Shown here one piece after another: positions 6,924 through 11,698 of a stretch of 11,698 nucleotides of DNA. The notes beneath the pieces were generated by a model. It was not told the DNA's origin and ran no database searches. It saw only the letters and a program-made list of their open reading frames with translations. A program made the translations under genes and the position numbers. The DNA is taken from positions 1 through 11,698 of the forward strand of contig JALZUH010000002.1 in assembly GCA_023301645.1 (NCBI GenBank), given 5' to 3'. Every line of letters starts with the position of its first letter. Within the stretch, counting starts at the first letter, position 1. This stretch comes from Akkermansiaceae bacterium (lineage in GTDB: Bacteria; Verrucomicrobiota; Verrucomicrobiia; Verrucomicrobiales; Akkermansiaceae).

Positions 6924-8210
6924 ATGAGTGAGTATTTATCTGAGCTAGGCCAGAGGCTATGTAAGGGCAGTGGCATCGAGGAGCTGATGGATGACCTCGG
7001 GGCAGCCCTTGCTGAAGGGGGCGACGATGTGAAGATGCTCGGTGGCGGCCAGCCTGCCCATATTCCAGAGGTTAATGCTGTCTGGAGAAAGCGTATGGAG
7101 GAAATTATGGCATCATCTGGTGGACTAGAGCGGATGCTTTCAAACTACGAACCTCCGCGAGGAAATACAGAGTTTTTAGGAGCTCTTGCGAAGCTTCTCA
7201 ATCAAACCTTAGGCTGGGATATTACTGCCAAGAATATCGCAATAACGGCTGGTGGCCAGACGGCCTTTTTCTTTCTCTTTAATGCCCTAGCAGGGCGACT
7301 TGATGACGGCTCGCAGAAGAAGATCTTACTACCACTAGTGCCTGAATACATCGGTTATGCTAATCAATCGGTAGGGGAGTCGGTCTTTGTTGGTGTGCCG
7401 CCACTGATTGAGAAAATAGGTGAGCACGATTTCAAATACCGAGTGGACTTCGACTCAATAGAAGTGAGCGATGATATCGCAGCTATTTGTGTGTCACGCC
7501 CGACTAATCCTACAGGGAATACACTTACCGATGAGGAGATAGCACGCTTGAGCCAGTTGGCAAAGGATCACCATATCCCGCTTATTATTGATAATGCTTA
7601 CGGAGCTCCATTCCCTAATATCATCTTTACTGAAGCCACACCTGTTTGGAATGAAGCCATCGTGCTGACACTAAGCTTATCTAAACTCGGACTACCGGGG
7701 ACTCGGACAGGCATCGTCATCGCTCGGGAAGATATCGCCTCAGCGGTCGCGTCGATGAGTGCTATTGTCGGACTTGCCAATGGAAATGTCGGGCAGGCAA
7801 TCGTGGAGCCACTGGTTCGTAGTGGTGAGATACTTACGATGAGCAAGGAAGTCATCTGTCCATTTTACATTCAGAAGTCACGCCAAGCCAGAGAATGGGT
7901 GAGAGAGTTCTTCGATGATCGTCTTCCCTATCGAATTCATTTGAGCGAGGGAGCTTTGTTCCTCTGGATGTGGTTTGAAGACCTTCCTATATCCTCTGAG
8001 GAGCTTTACCAGCGGCTGAAGGCACGCGGTGTTCTTATCGTATCGGGTCACTATTTCTTCTTTGGGCTGAAAGAGAGCGACCAAAGGATGGCTCAGCACA
8101 GTAAGCAGTGTATTCGCGTGACCTATACGATGGAGGAAAACACCGTGAAAGAAGGCATTCGTATCATATCAGAAGAGCTAGCAATCGCCTATCGGGAAGG
8201 GACTTTGTAA
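6924..8210 (+). CDS. avtA: Valine-pyruvate aminotransferase
   Basis: PLP enzyme of fold type I that interconverts valine plus pyruvate with 2-oxoisovalerate plus alanine. At 428 aa it is close to E. coli AvtA (about 417). Visible active-site features are GGQTAFFFLFNALAG (110-124, start of the cofactor-binding domain), SRPTNPTGN with N195, DNAYG with D223 and Y226, the PLP lysine K254 in LSLSKLGLPGTR, and phosphate-binding R261. Carboxylate-binding R398 lies in CIRVTYT. SGHYFFFG (374-381) is, from memory, characteristic of AvtA rather than of general aspartate aminotransferases. It is transcribed alone between a terminator on its left and the convergent sigma-factor gene on its right. There is no Shine-Dalgarno motif; an ATG at 6919 gives only a two-codon frame and is not the start. 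Confidence 0.9.
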   Translation: MSEYLSELGQRLCKGSGIEELMDDLGAALAEGGDDVKMLGGGQPAHIPEVNAVWRKRMEEIMASSGGLERMLSNYEPPRGNTEFLGALAKLLNQTLGWDITAKNIAITAGGQTAFFFLFNALAGRLDDGSQKKILLPLVPEYIGYANQSVGESVFVGVPPLIEKIGEHDFKYRVDFDSIEVSDDIAAICVSRPTNPTGNTLTDEEIARLSQLAKDHHIPLIIDNAYGAPFPNIIFTEATPVWNEAIVLTLSLSKLGLPGTRTGIVIAREDIASAVASMSAIVGLANGNVGQAIVEPLVRSGEILTMSKEVICPFYIQKSRQAREWVREFFDDRLPYRIHLSEGALFLWMWFEDLPISSEELYQRLKARGVLIVSGHYFFFGLKESDQRMAQHSKQCIRVTYTMEENTVKEGIRIISEELAIAYREGTL

Positions 8211-8272
8211 AAAGTCTTTCCACACAGGGGCATGCTAGCTCTCCGACTTAACTATGAAATGAAAGTTGTTTC

Positions 8273-8290
8273 CTTAATGTGCTCATTAAG
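8273..8290. other. Overlapping dyads at the avtA/sigma-factor convergent junction
   Basis: CTTAATG (8273-8279), loop TGCT, CATTAAG (8284-8290) is a perfect 7-bp inverted repeat that covers the sigma-factor stop codon. A second, mutually exclusive stem, GTGCT/AGCAC, uses 8279-8283 and 8289-8293. No T run follows on either strand, so neither is a standard terminator, although one of them may help separate the two converging transcripts. No better terminator is visible in this 75-nt gap. Confidence 0.3.
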
Positions 8291-9149
8291 CACGGGATAA
8301 AAGCTTGCTGATACCCTCTGAGAATGGGCGATCTTTTTTGGTGAGTGTTTTACGCATTTTCTCCAATGCGATATTCTGAAGCTGTCTGATACGCTCTCGG
8401 GTGACGCCGAGCTCAACACCGACTTCTTCAAGTGTCATTGGATTTCCACCATCAAGACCGAATCTAGCGCCGATGATGCGATGCTCACGTTCGTCGAGAG
8501 TGTCGAGTAGCTCACTGAGTTCACCATACATGTTCTTAGTATCAAGAGCTTCGTAAGGTGTCGTCGCCTTCTCATCGCCAATGATGTCGCTGACTTCTGA
8601 GTTAGCATCATCATGGACAGGTGCATTGAGCGAGGTTGGGCGCATGGATGCTGTTTCGAGGAGGGCGAGCTTTCGCTGCGGGATACCTAGCTCCTCGGCT
8701 AGCTCTTCCTGACTAGGCTCGCGACCAAGATCTTCGGTGAGCATACCTGCGATGCGGCGCATGCGGGCAATTTTATCCACCATGTGAATGGGTAGGCGGA
8801 TTGTTTTGCTCTGATTGGCGAGAGCGCGCTTGATGGACTGCTTGATCCACCATGAACCATAGGTGCTTAGTTTACCGCCCTTATTAGGGTCAAATCTCTC
8901 AACGGCCTTCATGAGGCCGATGTTTCCCTCTGAGATGAGATCTCCAAGAGGCAACCCGTAATTTGAGTAATCTTGGGCGATTTTTACGACAAGTCGTAGA
9001 TTAGCACGAATCATGTGTGAACGTGCCTTTTTGTCGCCCTGCTTGATGCGAGCGGCTAGTTCAATTTCCTCTGCAGGAGTCAAAAGTTCGGTTTTTGAAA
9101 TCTCACGGAGGTAAAGCTTTAGACTGTTATCTGGTTCGTATTGAGACAT
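8286..9149 (-). CDS. Sigma-70 family RNA polymerase sigma factor (short, group 2-like)
   Basis: 287-aa primary-like sigma factor that directs RNA polymerase to promoters. Region 1.2 is at about 7-38 (DNSLKLYLREISKTELLT) and region 2 at about 40-112, including LGDLISEGNIGLMKAV and STYGSWWIKQ. Region 3 spans about 118-195 (TIRLPIHMVDKI and following). Region 4 is at about 208-267 with the -35-reading helix GVTRERIRQLQNIAL. Region 1.1, found in housekeeping RpoD, is missing. Region 2.4 differs from the RpoD consensus STYATWWIRQAITR: here STYGSWW and KQSIKR put K107 where RpoD has a -12-contacting Thr, while Q104 is kept. This suggests a group 2 (RpoS-like in class) alternative factor, but in lineages with short principal sigmas it could be the main one. 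It is preceded by an unusually long leader with dyads (9150-9403), is not co-transcribed with hom, and has no Shine-Dalgarno motif. Confidence 0.9.
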   Translation of the reverse strand: MSQYEPDNSLKLYLREISKTELLTPAEEIELAARIKQGDKKARSHMIRANLRLVVKIAQDYSNYGLPLGDLISEGNIGLMKAVERFDPNKGGKLSTYGSWWIKQSIKRALANQSKTIRLPIHMVDKIARMRRIAGMLTEDLGREPSQEELAEELGIPQRKLALLETASMRPTSLNAPVHDDANSEVSDIIGDEKATTPYEALDTKNMYGELSELLDTLDEREHRIIGARFGLDGGNPMTLEEVGVELGVTRERIRQLQNIALEKMRKTLTKKDRPFSEGISKLLSRA

Positions 9150-9403
9150 AATTTTGGGTGTTAGCAGGGAGTTTCTTTGGTGCTGACCTTCATCTTATGA
9201 AGCGTTCCTAAGTAGGTTTTCTATTTGAGTTTTTGGTGTAAAACTTAAAATGACAAAGAGAACCCAGTTTGTGAATACTTGAGAAAAGGTAGCATCTTGC
9301 TAACTGGTAGATAAGAGCTGGTAGAGGAGAGGTTATTCCATCTTTTTTGAAGGAAATCAAAAACCACGCCCTCTAGGCTGTAATACAAGGTCTTTAGGAT
9401 CAC
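9150..9403 (-). promoter_or_regulatory. Long non-coding upstream region of the sigma-factor gene
   Basis: No credible gene lies in this ~254-nt stretch. It contains a perfect dyad CTTCAT-CTT-ATGAAG (9188-9202, about 40-53 nt before the start codon), a dyad TAGCA-TCT-TGCTA (9290-9302), and two direct copies of CTGGTAGA (9304-9311 and 9318-9325), 14 bp apart. These could be a leader hairpin and regulator half-sites for the sigma gene. No clear -35/-10 pair could be chosen by eye. The remaining gap to the hom stop codon (9436-9490) holds nothing recognisable. Confidence 0.35.
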
Positions 9404-9435
9404 AAAAAAGGAGGAGCCATATTCATGACTCCTCC
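9404..9435 (-). terminator. Rho-independent terminator of the homoserine dehydrogenase gene
   Basis: On the minus strand GGAGGAGTCA, loop TGAATA, TGGCTCCTCC forms a 10-bp stem with one G-U pair. It is followed directly by TTTTTT (plus-strand A run at 9404-9409). It lies 55 nt past the hom stop codon and is the strongest terminator in the window. Confidence 0.9.
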
Positions 9436-9490
9436 GTAGATTATTAATGATCGATAGTTACCTACGCCATAGTGCTGTATGATCTTATTA

Positions 9491-10822
9491 TTATACGATA
9501 TTCTCTATGCGGAATACCACTGGGCGAGAATTCACGCAGTCGAGCTTCTCAATGTCTTTGAGCGTGCTCTTGAGGAGACCAAACTTACAAGTATGAAGCT
9601 GGAATACCATATCGACGAAGTCAGCATCAGGATTCTCTGCATTCACAGGTGAGTGTGTGCCAGAGATACCAATGCCAGCATCGGCGAGTGTATTAGCAAT
9701 CTTAGCGATGACACCAGGCTCGTCGGTGACATCAAATCTTACGTAGTAAGGAGTCTCTGTGTCCTCGATAGGCATGAGCTGACCCTTATCTTCATAAGGA
9801 AGGAAGCCTCTGTGGCTACCACCGTGATTGATCCCGAGTGATCCCTCTACGATGTCAGCGACGACGGATGACGCTGTAGGGCCCTTACCAGCACCGCGAC
9901 CGTAGAAGAGCGACTCGCCAGAAGCGTCGCCATTGACAGCTACTGCATTAAAGACACCATTGACACTAGAGAGCACATGATTTTGAGAGATGAATGAAGG
10001 CTGCGTGCGAATCTCAATCATGCCATTATCATGCTCACGCACGACACAGAGAAGCTTTACAACATAGCCAAGACTCTTCGCAAAGGAGATATCGATAGCA
10101 CGCACGCGCTCGATGCCTCGCACGTAGACTTGATTATAATCAATGGTGAAGCCGTAGGCTAGTGTAGCAAGAAGGATCGCCTTGTGGGCGGCATCCCAGC
10201 CATTGACATCGAGTGTCGGGTCAGCCTCAGCGTAGCCGAGCTGCTGCGCCTCACCTAGAGCTTCCTCATAGCCTAAGCCTGCCTCCGTCATACGCTCGAG
10301 GATGTAGTTAGACGTGCCATTGATAATGCCAGTCATCGACTCGATGCGATTTCCCACGAAAGAATCCTGCACAGCCTTAATGATCGGGATAGCACCCGCT
10401 ACAGCTGCCTCGAAGTGGATAGGAGTATCATACTCACGAGAAAGGGCGAAGAGCTCCTGACCGCGCTCAGCAAGGAGAGCCTTATTACCAGTAACGACAG
10501 GCTTTTTAGCGCGAATAGCGGCCGCCACGATGTCAAAGGCAGTAGTCGTTCCTCCGATGAGCTCGACGACGAGATCAACGGCAGGGTCACTCACAACGTC
10601 ATTCCAGTCTGTGGTGAACTTCTCAGCAGCCACGCCCTCGGCGCGAGACTTCGTGATGTCACGCACTGCAATGCGCACGATATCAACCTCGACACCACTG
10701 CGGTTAGCAATGAGCTCTGCATTTTTCTGGAATGTCTCCCATACGCCTGTGCCGACGGTGCCAAATCCTGCGAGACCTATTCCTAGCTTTGTGCCGCGTT
10801 TCTTTCCAAGTTCTTTACTCAT
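9491..10822 (-). CDS. hom: Homoserine dehydrogenase
   Basis: Reduces aspartate-4-semialdehyde to homoserine with NAD(P)H, the branch point to threonine, methionine and isoleucine. At 443 aa it is the monofunctional type with an ACT domain; no aspartokinase is fused. The Rossmann motif GLAGFGTVGTGV (16-27) opens the nucleotide domain. VTGNKALLA (110-118) carries the family's N113/K114. EAAVAGAIPII (138-148) and GIINGTSNYIL (165-175) mark the catalytic domain. Likely substrate and catalytic residues are E199 (GYAEADP), D210 and K214 (GWDAAHKA). YGRGAGKGPTASSVVADI (307-324) is the conserved closing motif. The ACT domain is at about 358-440 (DEPGVIAKIANTLADAGIGI), which usually gives feedback control by threonine. 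It is a single-gene unit: 174 nt separate it from the MOSC gene and a strong terminator follows. No Shine-Dalgarno motif is present. Confidence 0.95.
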   Translation of the reverse strand: MSKELGKKRGTKLGIGLAGFGTVGTGVWETFQKNAELIANRSGVEVDIVRIAVRDITKSRAEGVAAEKFTTDWNDVVSDPAVDLVVELIGGTTTAFDIVAAAIRAKKPVVTGNKALLAERGQELFALSREYDTPIHFEAAVAGAIPIIKAVQDSFVGNRIESMTGIINGTSNYILERMTEAGLGYEEALGEAQQLGYAEADPTLDVNGWDAAHKAILLATLAYGFTIDYNQVYVRGIERVRAIDISFAKSLGYVVKLLCVVREHDNGMIEIRTQPSFISQNHVLSSVNGVFNAVAVNGDASGESLFYGRGAGKGPTASSVVADIVEGSLGINHGGSHRGFLPYEDKGQLMPIEDTETPYYVRFDVTDEPGVIAKIANTLADAGIGISGTHSPVNAENPDADFVDMVFQLHTCKFGLLKSTLKDIEKLDCVNSRPVVFRIENIV

Positions 10823-10942
10823 TGTGATGATATCGTTCTGCTTAGTTGCTTATTTACTAATCTGCTGAGTCCTCATTGACCGCGCTTGCTGTGGGCTCAT
10901 AGAGCCATATAAAAAGACCAAAATGCAAGAGAAACTGTATGA

Positions 10943-10961
10943 AAGCATTATTTTAGTGCTT
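10943..10961 (-). terminator. Weak hairpin downstream of the MOSC gene
   Basis: AAGCATTA, loop TTT, TAGTGCTT pairs over 8 bp with one mismatch or G-U pair depending on strand. It lies about 36 nt past the MOSC stop on the minus strand, where a terminator would be expected, but only TTTC follows the stem. A second short stem, GGCTC-ATA-GAGCC, occurs nearby at about 10898-10910. The rest of the 174-nt gap (10823-10996), which must include the hom promoter, shows no clear promoter hexamers. Confidence 0.25.
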
Positions 10962-10996
10962 ACAGGTAATCACTCGCAAGTGGTCGAAATAGTTAC

Positions 10997-11506
10997 TTAC
11001 TTATCCTTCTGGGGAGGAGCATCACCCAATACCTTGAGTTCATAATCTCCCAGCTTCATCTCGCCGCCCTTCACGATACGCGCTCTCAGCCCACCTTGTC
11101 CCTTGAGGAACTCAAAGGTGCCCGGGGCACATGACTCGTCCATCCAGTAGCATGGTGAGCACTCACAGGAGCCAGTGAACTCTAGCCCGCCGATCTGAAA
11201 CCTCTTCCCAATGAGCTCATTAAGATCAACGCCCTTAATGATGACATTTCTGCGGAAAACAATCGGGCTAACCTCGCCCTTGACGATCTCAGTCATCACA
11301 CGCTCGTAGACAGCTCGGTCAAAAAAGGTAATCTGCCCCCTGAAGTCGGGCTCGTAGTCGAAGAAACGATCACCAATAATACCACTACCAGCCACGCACT
11401 CGATGGCCTCCATTTCCTCAATTGGGTAATCGAGAGCCCCTAATCCGTGCCGACCTTTGTAATTATGCCCGGGGGCGATGTGAAAGTGCTGAAGTGAGAT
11501 GTTCAT
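10997..11506 (-). CDS. MOSC domain-containing protein
   Basis: 169-aa stand-alone MOSC domain, a beta-barrel fold related to the molybdenum-cofactor sulfurase C-terminus and to YiiM/mARC proteins, which bind Moco or deliver sulfur. Visible motifs are AGSGIIGDRFFD (39-50), RGQITFFDR (56-64), FRRNVIIKGVDLNELIGKRF (84-103) and a cysteine cluster, SCECSPCYWM (113-122). C116 or C119 is the likely cofactor-ligand position. A further C126 follows. The C-terminal GGLRARIVKGGEMKLGD (138-154) closes the barrel, and the last residues are a polar tail. There is no beta-barrel N-terminal extension or FAD/ferredoxin domain, so it is not a full mARC or YiiM. Substrate unknown; a link to the nitrate reductase cofactor in this window is only a guess. 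No Shine-Dalgarno motif is present; TAGCTA ends 6 nt before the ATG on the minus strand. Confidence 0.8.
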   Translation of the reverse strand: MNISLQHFHIAPGHNYKGRHGLGALDYPIEEMEAIECVAGSGIIGDRFFDYEPDFRGQITFFDRAVYERVMTEIVKGEVSPIVFRRNVIIKGVDLNELIGKRFQIGGLEFTGSCECSPCYWMDESCAPGTFEFLKGQGGLRARIVKGGEMKLGDYELKVLGDAPPQKDK

Positions 11507-11578
11507 AAGATTTAGCTAAAAAGTGAATAACGACACCTTTTATGAGGAGTCTTTAAAAGCAAGTGTGATTTCTAATAA

Positions 11579-11630
11579 AGCGGTGGAGGGGTGGGGAGGG
11601 TGACCTGACCCCACAACCTAGACAGGTCTA
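11579..11630. repeat. G-rich tract followed by nested dyads (REP-like or element remnant)
   Basis: The plus strand has closely spaced G runs from 11582 to 11600 (GG, GG, GGGG, GGGG, GGG). Three inverted repeats overlap or follow. GTGGGG (11591-11596) pairs with CCCCAC (11609-11614). GACCTG (11602-11607) pairs with CAGGTC (11623-11628). TAGAC-AG-GTCTA (11619-11630) is a perfect palindrome. No gene explains the structure. It could be a repetitive extragenic palindrome, a terminator for a gene beyond the right edge, or a mobile-element end. The rest of 11507-11698 holds the upstream region of the MOSC gene and nothing else recognisable. Confidence 0.4.
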
Positions 11631-11698
11631 AACTGTAATCTCGGATAGGTTTATTGTTCTTCTGTTATTGCTTGTTGGCAAGGTATTCCTGCGTGTTG

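Noticed and set aside
10415..10868. Plus-strand open frames of 112-123 codons opposite homoserine dehydrogenase
   Set aside because: They are opposite strongly conserved hom motifs and resemble no protein family.
11665..11697. Minus-strand end of a gene reading ...NTQEYLANKQ and a stop
   Set aside because: Only ten codons are inside the window; they look protein-like, but that is too little to claim a gene.
1..11698. tRNA, rRNA, CRISPR array, riboswitch or insertion sequence
   Set aside because: Looked for TPsiC-like GGTTCGA arms, regularly spaced repeats and transposase motifs on both strands; none was convincing.

Overview
The window reads as an ordinary chromosomal stretch of a free-living Gram-negative-type bacterium. 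Outer-membrane-type traits support this: an MlaE lipid-transport permease, a lipoprotein with a lipobox and an exported MsrB. The gene mix, mid-range GC and the almost complete lack of Shine-Dalgarno sequences suggest a member of the Verrucomicrobiota (or the wider PVC group). That assignment is an inference from protein character, not from a marker gene. No rRNA, tRNA, CRISPR array, transposase or phage gene was seen.

Layout, left to right. (1) The 3' end of a DmsC-type membrane anchor (1-162, +) overlaps by 8 bp a cytoplasmic NasA/NarB-type nitrate reductase (155-2350, +). These look like the tail of a nitrate-assimilation operon. (2) An MlaE-family permease without its usual ATPase partner (2480-3268, +) is followed by an exported methionine sulfoxide reductase B (3363-3980, +). 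(3) A convergent junction with a hairpin for each strand leads to a minus-strand pair, manC (GDP-mannose synthesis, 4636-5745) and then ruvX (4111-4584). (4) Divergent from manC are a small two-helix membrane protein (5820-6131, +) and an SH3-like lipoprotein (6192-6845, +), closed by a clear rho-independent terminator (6877-6910). (5) A valine-pyruvate aminotransferase, avtA (6924-8210, +), begins only 13 nt after that terminator. (6) On the minus strand follow a short sigma-70 factor (8286-9149) with a structured leader of about 250 nt, homoserine dehydrogenase (9491-10822) with a strong terminator, and a MOSC-domain protein (10997-11506). (7) The right edge (11507-11698) is non-coding apart from a possible few codons, and carries a G-rich dyad cluster.

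Functionally, nitrate reductase feeds nitrogen assimilation, and hom and avtA make amino acids (Thr/Met/Ile branch; Val/Ala). The MOSC protein is a molybdenum-cofactor-type domain that could relate to the molybdoenzyme at the left edge, though it lies about 9 kb away. MlaE, the lipoprotein, exported MsrB and ManC serve the envelope. I do not see a convincing new multi-gene system. The most unusual features are the near-complete absence of Shine-Dalgarno motifs at the ten intact genes that have their own upstream region or coupled start, candidate leaderless starts, the altered -10-reading region of the sigma factor and its structured leader, and the pairing of a signal-less nitrate reductase with a membrane anchor.
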